A stretch of 16,609 nt of DNA. It comes from UKL13-2 sp964417885 (GTDB taxonomy: Bacteria; Pseudomonadota; Gammaproteobacteria; Burkholderiales; Usitatibacteraceae). This document shows, in pieces, positions 9,601-16,316 of the stretch (position 1 is its first letter; each line of letters opens with the position of its first letter). The stretch lies in NCBI GenBank assembly GCA_964417885.1, contig CAYQKN010000088.1, forward strand, positions 1 to 16,609, in the 5' to 3' direction. Both the position numbers and the translations under genes were made by a program. The notes beneath the pieces are model-generated. The model was not told the DNA's origin. It saw only the letters and a list, made by a program, of their open reading frames with translations, and did no database searches.

Positions 9601-12392
9601 CAGGTGGGTTCGAAGGTAATCGGCGTGACGTACAAGTTGCAGATCGCACGCCCGCCATTGCCGGCGATGCGGTTGCGGGTCAGCTGGTTGTCGCCGCCCC
9701 GCACGTGGATGCCGTGCGAACCATTGAAGCGGATGACGTTGTCGATCACGGTGGCGCCGGGTTCCTGCAGGTCAATGCCGACCCCGCCATTGCCGACGCT
9801 GTTGTCTCCGGCAGCTGATCCGCCGATCAGGTTGTTGCGGATCACGGTCCGCGGCGCATACCGGCAACAGTCGAAGATGACGCCGCTGCCGGTATTTCCG
9901 GTGATGAGGTTGCGGTCCGCCGGCAACTCGCCGCCGATGCGATTGCCGGCGCCGTCGTAGATCAGCACGCCGACCTCGTTGTTGCCGCCACCGGTGCCGC
10001 CCGTGTTGGTGCCGATGAAATTGCCGGCAATGACGTTATTGTCGCCGTCGATGTAGATGGCGCCATCGCTGCCGCCCACGCCATCGATCGCCAGGCCGCG
10101 CACGGTCACGCTGCTAGCCTCGATGGTCAGGCCATGCGTGGTGCCGAAACCGTCGAGGCTGATTTTGATGATGGCGTTGGTGGTGCCGTCGGTGGCGGTG
10201 TTGGCGGCCGATCCCGGCTGGGTATAGCCGTCGATCACGGTGCCGTCGCAGTCCACCTTCGGCAGTGCCACTTCGCCCATGCCAATGAATTTGGTGCCGT
10301 TGCCCGGAATGTTGAAGGTGATGGTATGCGGCCCGGCCACGCAGTTGGCCTGCACGAACTGCAGCGCGGCGTTGAGCGAACCGGTACCGGTGTCGTTGGT
10401 GTTCTGCACCAGCGTGCCCTCGGCGGCGGTCACGCCACGGACCTGCAGCGTCAGCAGCGCATTGCGGGACGGCGGGCTGGTGACGATCTGTACCGTGCCT
10501 TCAACATAGCCGGTCGCAGCGGGAGTGGTGCTTGCCGTCAGGAAGCAGCCGGAACCGGCACTGATCACGGTGCCGACCGTACAGCCGCTGACCGAGAACC
10601 CGGGACTGACGTTGATGGCCGCAATGGTCAGCGGGACCGTACCGTTGTTCGAATACGAAATCGAACCCTGGCTGAAGGTAAAGCCCGGCACCCGATTGCC
10701 GAAGTCGATGGTGTCGGGGAAGAACGAAACCGGCGTTAACGTCGCCGCCACGTTGATCGTGGCGAACACCGGCGTACTCGGGGTGAACGAGTCGTCCAGC
10801 ACCGACAGTCGAATCACCCACTCGCCGGCGACATCCGGCGTGAAGGAAAACTGCGGGGTCGAGGTGGTGGCCGCGGCGGCAAACGCCGTGGCGCCGGCGG
10901 GACGCTGCGTTGCAGTCCAGAAATAGGTGACGACCTGGCCGCCGAATCCGTCCGAGGATTGCGCCGCGGACAAGTTGACCAGGCTGCCGATAACAGCGCC
11001 GGCCGGTGCAGTGAGGACGGCCGTCGGCGGGAAATTGTCGATCACGATGGTCGGCAGGACGCTGAAAAAACTGACATTTCCGGCGCTGTCGGTGACACGC
11101 ACGCGGAATCGGTGCAGTCCCGGTTTGGTCAACGTCACCGCCAGCAGCGGCGAGGCTTGCGTGATCGGCGTATCCAGCAGCGTGACACCGGCCGGTTTTT
11201 CCTCGAGGCTGAATTCATAGCTGACCACACTGCCGCCGATGTCGCTGGACTGGCTCGCGTCCAGCACGATCATGGCGCCGAGGTCGGTCGCGGTCGGGCC
11301 GCTCAGGATGGCGGTGGGCGGCTCGGTGTCGGTGGCTGAGAATTTGGCCGTCACGCTGCGGGCCGCCGTCATCGTAAACGTGCAGGTCAGCGGCGCCGCC
11401 GGGCAGAGACTGGGAAAGCCCGTGACCCAGCCAAGAAACAGCATGCCGGGCGCGGGCGCCGCTGTCAGCGTCACGCTGGAGCCGGGCGCCAGGCTGGCGC
11501 TGCAGGTTGTGCCGCAGTCGATGCCGGCCGGTACGCTGCTGACCGTGCCGCTACCATCGCCTGACTTGAACACGCTCAGCGTGACGGCACCGGTGCTGGT
11601 GCCGTTGAGACTGGCCGAACCGATCACGGCGCGGCTGAGGCTGGCGCCCAGGTTGGCGTCGACTTCAAACACCAGGCTGGCGCTGTTGGCGGTGTTGCCT
11701 GTCGATGGAAGGGGTGCATAGGCCGCGGCAACGGTACAGGTCTGGCCGGGCGCGAGGGTTTGCCCGCTGCAAGAGTCCTGCGATTTCTGGAACACGTCCG
11801 GTGGACTCACGCCAATGGCGATATTGCTCGCGACGCCGCCGACCGCGGTAAAGGTAATGACCTGGGGTGCTGAGACGGTGCCGGCCAGCGCCGTGAATGT
11901 TGCCGGGTTCGGGTTGGCACTGGCGCTGCCAAAGACCACCTGGCCGCTGACTGAGATCGGATTGGCGGCGGAGGCGTTGGCGGCAACGATCTGCAGCGCC
12001 GAGCTCAGCCCGACCATGGTCGTGCCGGCCGGCGGACTGAGGCGAATTTCCAGCGTGCACGATGCGCCCGGCGGCAGCGAGTCCGGACAGTCGCTGACGA
12101 TGCCCCACATGGTCGCATTCGGGCTGATCGAAGCGCCCAGGCCGATAACGGCGTCGGTGCCGGTACTGGTGACGGTAACCAGTTGCGGTGCGCTCGCCAC
12201 GCCGGTGTAGGTGTTGAAGGTCAACGGTCCCGCCGGCACCGCGCTGAACGCAGCCGTCTGCGCGGCAACCGGACCGGTTGCAACCACCAACAGCCAGGCT
12301 GCAAAGGTAAAAGTCCAGCACTGGCGCGCCTTCCAAGCCAAAATGCCGCCAGAAGCCGCGCCAGTGCTGGAGTTTCGTGTTTGATTGTGCAT
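3675..12392 (-). CDS. Giant secreted multidomain protein with dockerin-like C-terminus (2905 aa)
   Basis: A Sec-exported surface or extracellular protein. It has a signal peptide (residues 1 to about 44, hydrophobic core WTFTFAAWLLVVATG, cleavage near PVAA-QT). Domains by rough residue number: two choice-of-anchor-D-like Ig domains 46-267; Cys-rich InlB-like repeat 268-352; two PKD-like domains 355-549; a third anchor-D-like domain 550-655; right-handed parallel beta-helix 655-925 plus linker to 1059; five InlB-like repeats 1060-1464; seven-bladed YVTN propeller 1467-1762; two InlB-like repeats 1769-1931; two anchor-D-like domains 1935-2160; a ninth InlB-like repeat 2161-2243; five PKD-like domains 2243-2730; beta-sandwich with SRKTHGPAGTFDLPL 2731-2845; dockerin-like pair of calcium loops 2846-2905. 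No catalytic domain is evident, so adhesion, matrix or carbohydrate binding is inferred. The ATG at 12392 has GAGG at 12402-12399. It lies 108 bp after the kinase gene. Confidence 0.9.
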   Translation of the reverse strand: MHNQTRNSSTGAASGGILAWKARQCWTFTFAAWLLVVATGPVAAQTAAFSAVPAGPLTFNTYTGVASAPQLVTVTSTGTDAVIGLGASISPNATMWGIVSDCPDSLPPGASCTLEIRLSPPAGTTMVGLSSALQIVAANASAANPISVSGQVVFGSASANPNPATFTALAGTVSAPQVITFTAVGGVASNIAIGVSPPDVFQKSQDSCSGQTLAPGQTCTVAAAYAPLPSTGNTANSASLVFEVDANLGASLSRAVIGSASLNGTSTGAVTLSVFKSGDGSGTVSSVPAGIDCGTTCSASLAPGSSVTLTAAPAPGMLFLGWVTGFPSLCPAAPLTCTFTMTAARSVTAKFSATDTEPPTAILSGPTATDLGAMIVLDASQSSDIGGSVVSYEFSLEEKPAGVTLLDTPITQASPLLAVTLTKPGLHRFRVRVTDSAGNVSFFSVLPTIVIDNFPPTAVLTAPAGAVIGSLVNLSAAQSSDGFGGQVVTYFWTATQRPAGATAFAAAATTSTPQFSFTPDVAGEWVIRLSVLDDSFTPSTPVFATINVAATLTPVSFFPDTIDFGNRVPGFTFSQGSISYSNNGTVPLTIAAINVSPGFSVSGCTVGTVISAGSGCFLTASTTPAATGYVEGTVQIVTSPPSRNALLTLQVRGVTAAEGTLVQNTNDTGTGSLNAALQFVQANCVAGPHTITFNIPGNGTKFIGMGEVALPKVDCDGTVIDGYTQPGSAANTATDGTTNAIIKISLDGFGTTHGLTIEASSVTVRGLAIDGVGGSDGAIYIDGDNNVIAGNFIGTNTGGTGGGNNEVGVLIYDGAGNRIGGELPADRNLITGNTGSGVIFDCCRYAPRTVIRNNLIGGSAAGDNSVGNGGVGIDLQEPGATVIDNVIRFNGSHGIHVRGGDNQLTRNRIAGNGGRAICNLYVTPITFEPTCAPSQDDQAAPYDQDGGTGLSASGNHLQNHPVLGSVVHAEGNTKVSGTLRSDGANAQYRIELFANSVPGVSQAEEFVDAFEVTTDATGEATFLHIVGGYRNHVTATATRVATPYDTSELSPSVSLAPVNRLLTVQKTGDGGGLVISSPAGIDCGATCSTSILGGTSVTLSADAFGNSVFTGWSGDGCSGTGQCILTMDAAKTVTAGFASTVLTLTVQKSGSGNGLVISNPAGISCGATCSADFALGSSVTLSTDAIGNSAFTGWSGGGCTGTATCTVTMDVAKTVSATFMSTTTTLTVQKAGGGNGIIVSNPAGIACGSTCTGEFPLGSQVELIHDVGANSVFAGWFGACSGTGPCIVTMNSPSVVTATIESTLKLLTVQTTGAGTGLVASIPSGINCTGTCSASFPQSTVVTLVHDASAGSAFAGWSGACTGTGACTVTMDAAKTVLASFVPATAVLTVQNSGTGTGFVASNPAGIACGATCSAPFALGATVTLFPDPSGGSTFGGWSGACSGTGACSVTMDAAKTVTASFAGPTPTPAFAYIPNQNSGNVSVIDTLTNAVVGTIFTGTNPNGIAVNATGTRAYVGNGGSNTVSAIDTATGNVLANIPVGGPFGVALNPAGTRVYVANTITGAMVVINTATNTVVTSIADAALRGLAVNPAGTRVYAANFSTVKVIDATSNTVIATVPITAAPPNTPTPQGMAVHPAGTEVYVANQTNNTVEVISTVSNTVAATIAVGASPVGVGFNPAGTRAYVTNSSGNSVSVIDTATRSVMATVPVGTRPQGVSVTPDGLRAYVANRNSHNVSVIDTATNAVIATVAAGTNPTAYGHFTGPAPVAPQNILTVSRIGSGSGVISSSPAGINCGTSCSASFLTSATITLTATPDAGSAFTGWAGGGCTGTDVCVVTMDAAQSITATFDFTGKVRLTVVNDSSSSTRVQSSPAGVNCPNVCTLDVDPGTPVTLNALVSGGFQFLRWEGACSGSEPVCVVTMDVAKSVTAHFGTPAPAISITPAGPLSFAAFTGVPAAPQVVTLTSTGNTVANGLSIGFKNAFLNGLFSYSGDCPLALPVGAACTVAITLAPPAGTSGLSFSGPLVVSSSNGGDIGQIQVSAQVDPGTAIASPGSAAFAALAGASSAPQNISFTAVNGVAANIAVVIADPPVFQKTADGCTGQTLAPGQSCVVTIVYAPPAGTVSGSDARSAGFVVDSLFQGTNSRLSIGSAALSGTRTGAASVTVTRAGNGSGQIASGEATPAISCGSTCSALYAIGSTVTLVATADAGNLFTGWSGACTGSGACTFTVNAASSVTANFVAPDTVNPTAVLSASPSQVTAGTPVVLSGANSFDGGGGQVKQYLFSAFSSPAGSTGFPTPVSTANPTITFTPDVAGTWQLRLVVTDDAGNQSAATQLSLVVRALPAAVIAAPTTGRVGVSLTLNAGASTPVGNVVQYRWSLGQRPAGSVVPSLPLVSASPLLTFAPDRLGRYDIQLVVVDDGGNQSAPVVATIIVTDTDNPTAILDATPASPVVGSSVTLSGSRSSDTGGGSVQSYLFSAVVRPAGATAFATPVNSAGPTMSFIPDRPGTWQLRLVVTDDAGNQSAATQLSLVVQSAPVAVISAPATGRLGVSLTLNASASTATGSIVSYRWSLGQRPAGSVVPSLPLVSTSPLLSFAPDRLGRYDIQLVVVDDGGNQSAPVVATIIVTDTDNPTAILDATPASPVVGSSVTLSGSRSSDTGGGSVQSYLFSAVVRPAGATAFATPVNSAGPTMSFIPDRPGTWQLRLVVTDDAGNQSAATQLSLVVIADLPPFALERIASRKTHGPAGTFDLPLKQNVPVSGAVTVEPRISQAGHKIVFSFNRPVASLSDVIATDAIGAQIGAASATIDGSDVVVSLAGIANARRVKVQLKGVNGELDSAATVGFLFGDVNSSRLVDGSDVSAIKSRAGQAAGSGNFRFDVTASGVINVTDVLVVKLKQGATMP
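3678..3855 (-). other. Dockerin-like calcium-loop domain of the giant protein
   Basis: The last 60 residues hold two EF-hand-like loops: DVNSSRLVDGSD and DVTASGVINVTD, with acidic or polar residues at loop positions 1, 3, 5, 9 and 12. Each loop is followed by a helix (VSAIKSRAG, VLVVKLKQG). The protein ends directly in ATMP. The preceding beta-sandwich with the SRKTHG motif usually accompanies this module in large secreted bacterial proteins, as I recall it. No cohesin gene is visible in the window. Confidence 0.75.
4231..4595. repeat. 365-bp perfect direct repeat, copy 1
   Basis: By eye, identical base for base to 4810-5174, an offset of 579 bases (193 codons). It encodes most of one PKD-like domain and part of the next in the giant protein. 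The flanking bases (for example 4596 onward) diverge at scattered positions, so the identity is local and recent. Confidence 0.9.
4810..5174. repeat. 365-bp perfect direct repeat, copy 2
   Basis: Second copy of the 4231-4595 segment. A third, diverged version of the same two-domain unit follows at about 5389-5660. The array thus has a 579-bp period, with two units homogenised and one not. Confidence 0.9.
7110..7990 (-). other. Seven-bladed YVTN beta-propeller within the giant protein
   Basis: Seven successive units of about 42 residues carry the YVTN signature (variants AYVGN, VYVAN, AYVTN), SVIDTATN and a closing NPAGTR or TPDGLR turn. Seven units suit a complete seven-bladed propeller. Such domains occur in surface-layer and secreted proteins and generally mediate binding. 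Confidence 0.85.
8000..9215 (-). repeat. Five tandem InlB-like Cys-rich repeats within the giant protein
   Basis: Five units of about 81 residues follow the pattern LTVQKSGSGNG...NPAGI.CG.TC...VTL...F.GWSG.C.GT..C.VTMDAAKTV.A.F. Each unit keeps four cysteines: a CGxxC-type pair and a C...C pair around the GTG turn. Four more copies lie elsewhere in the protein at about 11588-11338, 7087-6600 (two) and 5912-5665. Export and the even cysteine number suggest disulfides. Confidence 0.85.
9610..10430 (-). other. Right-handed parallel beta-helix within the giant protein
   Basis: The region starts with NTNDTGTGSLNAALQFVQAN, a lead-in common before pectate-lyase-like helices. It continues with short repeating turns such as NVIAGNFIGTNTGG, NRIGG, NLITGN, TVIRNNLIGG, TVIDNVIRFNGSHGIHV and NQLTRNRIAGNG. 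This turn pattern marks a parallel beta-helix. No catalytic residues can be assigned, so a binding or structural role is as likely as polysaccharide lysis. Confidence 0.75.
12314..12371 (-). promoter_or_regulatory. 15-bp perfect inverted repeat inside the signal-peptide codons
   Basis: The mRNA arms TCCAGCACTGGCGCG (12371-12357) and CGCGCCAGTGCTGGA (12328-12314) pair perfectly around a 28-base loop, covering codons 8-27 of the giant gene. CTTTTAC follows immediately, resembling a terminator or attenuator within the coding sequence. A translation-speed or mRNA-stability function is equally possible. Confidence 0.55.
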
Positions 12393-12405
12393 TGAATGCC
12401 TCGAA

Positions 12406-12440
12406 CCGGATTATCCGTACCCCCTACACGGATAAACCGG
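12406..12440. promoter_or_regulatory. 35-bp inverted repeat just upstream of the giant gene
   Basis: TTATCCGT (12411-12418) and ACGGATAA (12428-12435) are perfect arms around a 9-bp spacer (ACCCCCTAC). One mismatch further out the symmetry continues with CCGG at 12406-12409 and 12437-12440. It ends 4 bases from the Shine-Dalgarno (12399-12402) and 14 from the ATG. It could be an operator or a leader hairpin controlling ribosome access. No T-tract follows on either strand. A GATAAT -10-like hexamer lies in the right arm on the minus strand, without a convincing -35. Confidence 0.6.
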
Positions 12441-12500
12441 CTCAAAACAGACACGCGCCCTGCCGCCGCGCCGTTCTGCGGCGTGCCGGCGATTCGATGA

Positions 12501-15500
12501 CTATCGTCGCGCCAGCAACATCTCCACCGCCGCCAGGCTTTGCCGCAGATGCGGCGCCACCGCCGGATGCTGCGCAAACGCCGCGCGGGCCTGCGTGGCC
12601 AATGCCCTGGCGCCGGTTGCATCGCCCCTGCCCGCCAGCGCCAGCGCGAGGTCGGCACGTGCGTTTGCCAGGTGCGGCGATTGCGGATGTTGGCGCGGCG
12701 TCAGGATGTCGATGGCGCGTTGATATTGCTCTGCCGCTGCGTTCGCGTCGCCGCGTTTGAGGCTGAGGGTGCCCTGCAGGCTGGCCAGTTGTGCGGCGGC
12801 GGGACGGCTGAAGGCGATCTCGTCCGCTGCCACGCCCTCGATGATGCCGCGCAGGATGGTGATTTCCGCCTGCGCATCGTCCAGCCTGCCCTGGTCGAGG
12901 TACGAGCGCGCCAGCGCCAGTCGCGAGAAGTTGCGCTGGTTGATGAAACGCCCTGCCGGCGCGCCGTCGACCTCGATGATCTCCTTCAGCATCGCCTGGG
13001 CCTCGGCGTGGCGGCCGCGCGCCATCAGGGTCAGCGCCAGCAGGCGCTCGCCGCTGGTCATGTCCGAGTTGGCGCGTGAAATGCCGACCGCGCGCGCCGT
13101 TGCCAGTGCCTGCACCAGCAGTTTTTCGGCCTGCGCGTAATCACCGGTCGCGTGCAGCACATTGGCGTAACGGGTGGCTGCCAGCCAGACCGAATTGAAT
13201 TGCTGGTTGCCGGTTGCCTGGCGATACGGCTCATGACTGGCACGCGCATGGCGCACGGCGTCGGCGAACTGGCCATTTTCCGCCAGGGCGGAGCCGAACA
13301 TCGCGTTCGCCGCGCTGACAAAAAGCGGATCGAGTTCGCTGCCGAACCGGTCGTACACCCGCAGCGCCTGGCCGAACAATTCGATTGCGCGCGGCGCGTC
13401 GCCGGCGGCGGCGGTGAGATTGGCGGCGACCACGGCGGTGCGTGCCCAGCGGAAGGTGTCGCGACCGGAGGTCTGCTCGATCACCTTCAGCGCCTCCTGG
13501 AATTGGGCCAGTGCGCGGCCATGCAGGCGCGCCGGGATCAGCGCCTCGCCATAGCGGCGGCGCACATCGGCCTCAAACGCCCGCTCGGACGGCGGCAACT
13601 GGTGCGCCAGTTCGATGGCGCGCTCGAAGGCCTGCTCGGCAGCGGCAAGATTTCGGTTATTGGCATGGGCAAAACCGAGCAGCGACTCGCCGGAGACGTG
13701 ATTCTTGCTGCCCGGCTCCACCTGCGCGGAAATGGCGACCGCGCGCTCCGCGTCCTCGACACCGCTGGTGCCGTCGTAGCGAAATACCTTTGCCAGCGAC
13801 GATGCGCGCAGCGCCTGCGCCAGCACCCGGCGCGCGGCCGCGTCGCCCCGCCCTGCCAGCGCATCGACGGCGCCCTGCAACAGCTGATTGCTGCGCGTGC
13901 GCTCACCGGTGTCGGCCAGCGTGGTCGCCAGTTCGACCTGTGCCTGCATCCGTTCGGCCAGCGGCGCATCGCGCGCATTCAGTTCCGCCAGCCGCGTCTC
14001 CTGGATCGCGCGTGCCGACTCGTGCATCGACAGGTCGCCCAGTGCGGTACCGAGCATGCCCTGCAATTCCGCACGCACTTCCGGCTGGTCGGCAAAGCGG
14101 CCTGGCAGCGATTTGGCCGCATCGAGCAGCACATCGCCGATCGGCTGCTTTCGCCGCAGCAGGGCATCCTGCCGGTCGACGCTGCCGACACTGATGATGC
14201 TTTGCAGGAAGTCCCTCACCGCACGGGTCTTGGCCGTTTCCAGCCGCGCCTGCTGCGCCTGCCAGATCGCCACGGCCGCGCCGGCAATCAGCGCGATGCT
14301 GATTGCCGCGCCTGCGCTCACCGCCAGCGCATGGCGGCGGACGAAGCGCCGCGCGCGATAAGCCAGGCTGTCCGGCTGCGCCAGCACCGGATGGTGGGCG
14401 AGAAATCTTTCCAGGTCATCGGCCAGCGCGCTGGCGGTGGCGTAACGTTCGGCCGCCGCCGGCTTCATCGCCTTGAGCACGATCGCATCGAGATCGCCTT
14501 CGATGCGCCTGGCGTCTGCGGCATTTTTCCCCTGCGCGCAGCGGCGGCTGGGACGCGCGATGTCGGCGTGCAGCACCGCGTCCGCGAGGCCGGCCGCGGT
14601 CTGGCGCTTGAGCTTGTAGGGCTTCTCGCCGGCAATGACTTCGTACAGCACCACGCCCAGCGAATAGATGTCGCTGGCGGTGGTGACGGGCTGCTCCAGC
14701 AGCTGTTCCGGGCTGGCGTAATCGGGCGTCAGCGCGCGGCCCAGCATCTGGGTGAGATCGGCCGCCGGCGAATGCTGGTCGTCCTTGGCCAGCAGCTTGG
14801 CGATGCCGAAATCCAGCAATTTCACTCGCGCCACCGTGTCCCCGGTGGTCACCAGGATATTGTTCGGTTTCAGGTCGCGGTGGACCACCAGGTTGGCGTG
14901 GGCGTGCGCGACCGCCCGCGCCACCTGGGCCATCAGGCGGACGCGATCGTCGAGCCGCACCTTCTGGTCGAGGCAATAGGTATTGATCGGAACGCCCTGC
15001 ACATACTCGAGCGCAAGGTATGGCCGCCCGGCGCCATCGACGCCGGCCTCGTAAAGGCGGGCGATGTGATCATCGTTGAGCGCCGCCAGGATGTCGCGCT
15101 CGCGCAGCATGCGCGCCGCCAGCCCGCGGTCAAGCAGGTGGCGGTGCGGAAGCTTCAGCGCCACCTCGCGGCGGTGGGTGCCGTCGGCGCGCACGGCCAG
15201 CCAGACGCTGCTCATGCCGCCCTCGCCCAGCGTGCGCACCAGCCGGTAGGGCCCGACCAGGTCGTCGCGCGCGGGGTCGCCGCCGGCGCCGGCCAGCGCC
15301 CTGTCCGGATAGGCCGGCAGCGAGCCGAGAAAATCGGCGGTGGCAACGCCATCCTCCGCCACTTCCGCCAGCAATGTGGAACGCAGCAGTGGAGCGAAGG
15401 CGGACTCGGGCGGAACCAGCGCGTCGATCCAGTTCGCGCGCGCCGCCGCCGGCAGGTCGAGCGCCTGTTGCGTCAGGCGGTCGAGGGTTTGCAGCTCCGC

Positions 15501-15515
15501 GGTGGTCAGCGCCAT
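12501..15515 (-). CDS. Transmembrane Ser/Thr protein kinase with TPR-like C-terminus
   Basis: A 1004-residue Hanks-type kinase. Residues 1 to about 85 form a conserved-looking helical lead (LTQQALDLPAAARANWIDAL) seen in kinases encoded beside ECF sigma factors. The kinase domain spans about 89-375: glycine loop GEGGMSSV near 97-104, ATP-anchoring Lys121 in VALKL, catalytic HRDLKPNN at 212-219 (Asp214), DFG at 235-237, and YASPE at 266-270. All key residues are present, so it should be active. One transmembrane helix lies at about 397-418. The rest (about 430-1004) is a helical solenoid with TPR-like pairs, for example LAAAEQAFERAIELA and GDYAQAEKLLVQALATA. It probably senses a periplasmic signal through this part. 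The ATG at 15515 has only a weak ribosome site. The gene follows the sigma gene by 151 bp and precedes the giant gene by 108 bp. Confidence 0.92.
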   Translation of the reverse strand: MALTTAELQTLDRLTQQALDLPAAARANWIDALVPPESAFAPLLRSTLLAEVAEDGVATADFLGSLPAYPDRALAGAGGDPARDDLVGPYRLVRTLGEGGMSSVWLAVRADGTHRREVALKLPHRHLLDRGLAARMLRERDILAALNDDHIARLYEAGVDGAGRPYLALEYVQGVPINTYCLDQKVRLDDRVRLMAQVARAVAHAHANLVVHRDLKPNNILVTTGDTVARVKLLDFGIAKLLAKDDQHSPAADLTQMLGRALTPDYASPEQLLEQPVTTASDIYSLGVVLYEVIAGEKPYKLKRQTAAGLADAVLHADIARPSRRCAQGKNAADARRIEGDLDAIVLKAMKPAAAERYATASALADDLERFLAHHPVLAQPDSLAYRARRFVRRHALAVSAGAAISIALIAGAAVAIWQAQQARLETAKTRAVRDFLQSIISVGSVDRQDALLRRKQPIGDVLLDAAKSLPGRFADQPEVRAELQGMLGTALGDLSMHESARAIQETRLAELNARDAPLAERMQAQVELATTLADTGERTRSNQLLQGAVDALAGRGDAAARRVLAQALRASSLAKVFRYDGTSGVEDAERAVAISAQVEPGSKNHVSGESLLGFAHANNRNLAAAEQAFERAIELAHQLPPSERAFEADVRRRYGEALIPARLHGRALAQFQEALKVIEQTSGRDTFRWARTAVVAANLTAAAGDAPRAIELFGQALRVYDRFGSELDPLFVSAANAMFGSALAENGQFADAVRHARASHEPYRQATGNQQFNSVWLAATRYANVLHATGDYAQAEKLLVQALATARAVGISRANSDMTSGERLLALTLMARGRHAEAQAMLKEIIEVDGAPAGRFINQRNFSRLALARSYLDQGRLDDAQAEITILRGIIEGVAADEIAFSRPAAAQLASLQGTLSLKRGDANAAAEQYQRAIDILTPRQHPQSPHLANARADLALALAGRGDATGARALATQARAAFAQHPAVAPHLRQSLAAVEMLLARR

Positions 15516-15666
15516 GGTTCGGGTCGTGGTCGAATGGAATCGGCGTCGGAGGAATCAAAACGTCGCAACGCGCCGTGCGCTGCTGTGCTGTTAACGAAAA
15601 CCGCGCGCCAAACCAGACATGGAAGAAAAATAAACGCCGTTTCGCGCGCCGACCGGCCGGGCCGGA

Positions 15667-16245
15667 TCACGACTTGAGCGACGCGGCCAGCAGTACCCGC
15701 GCACGCTGCCAGTCACGCGCCACGGTGCGTTCGGATACGCCCAGCGCGGCGCCGATTTCCTGCTCGGAAAACCCGGCGAAGTAGCGCATCTCCACCACTT
15801 GCACCAGCCGCGGGTCGATTTCCGCCAGCTGGTCCAGCGCACCGTTGACATCCAGCACCGTCTCCTCGCTCTCGCCGATGCGCTCGCTCAGGTCGGTATC
15901 GAGCGACAGGTGCGGGGCATTGCCGCCGCGCATCTCGGCGGATCGGGCGCGGATGATGTCGATGATGATCGAGCGCATGGTGTGGGCCGCATAGGCCATG
16001 AAATGCGCGCGGCTGCTGGCGGCAATACCGCCCATGCCGGCCAGCTTCAGATAAACGTCATGCACCAGCGCGGTGGTATCGAGCGTGGCTGCGCCACTGC
16101 TGGCCATCATCAGGCGCGAATGGGCCAGCCGCTTCAGTTCCGGATAGCAATGCGCGAACAGTGCATCCTTGGCGGCGGCATCGCCCGCCCGCAACCGCTG
16201 AATGAGGTCCGTATCGCACGTGGCGTTGGATGAAGTGGGATTCAT
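15667..16245 (-). CDS. ECF sigma factor (TIGR02999/ECF43-like), kinase-linked
   Basis: A 192-residue alternative sigma factor. Region 2 covers about residues 13-100 and region 4 about 135-190, with the helix-turn-helix near 159-182 (FSEQEIGAALGVSERTVARD). In region 2.2 the sequence is LDTTALVHDVYLKL, with Thr57-Thr58 where ordinary ECF factors have the acidic motif that contacts RNA polymerase beta-prime. In kinase-linked sigma factors of Xanthomonas and Vibrio, phosphorylation of a threonine here replaces that charge and activates the protein. No anti-sigma gene is visible, and the neighbouring kinase fits that role. The start is taken as the ATG at 16245 (MNPTSSNATCDTDLIQRL); an in-frame ATG at 16350 would add 35 residues that do not look like a sigma factor. 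The ribosome site is weak. Target promoters are unknown. Confidence 0.9.
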   Translation of the reverse strand: MNPTSSNATCDTDLIQRLRAGDAAAKDALFAHCYPELKRLAHSRLMMASSGAATLDTTALVHDVYLKLAGMGGIAASSRAHFMAYAAHTMRSIIIDIIRARSAEMRGGNAPHLSLDTDLSERIGESEETVLDVNGALDQLAEIDPRLVQVVEMRYFAGFSEQEIGAALGVSERTVARDWQRARVLLAASLKS

Positions 16246-16316
16246 GATGCCGATTCTATACGCGAAGGCGCCATCGCCGGATGCCCAGAACAAGCGTTGA
16301 CGCCCGATCACATGGC

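Noticed and set aside
15628..15666. T-rich stretch after the sigma stop as an intrinsic terminator
   Set aside because: TTTATTTTT is present, but the GC-rich sequence before it does not form a clear stem directly against the T-run.
13152..15677. Plus-strand open frame of 841 codons opposite the kinase gene
   Set aside because: It mirrors the kinase gene, is rich in Arg, His, Gln and Gly with no recognisable domain, and is a usual by-product of codon bias in GC-rich DNA.
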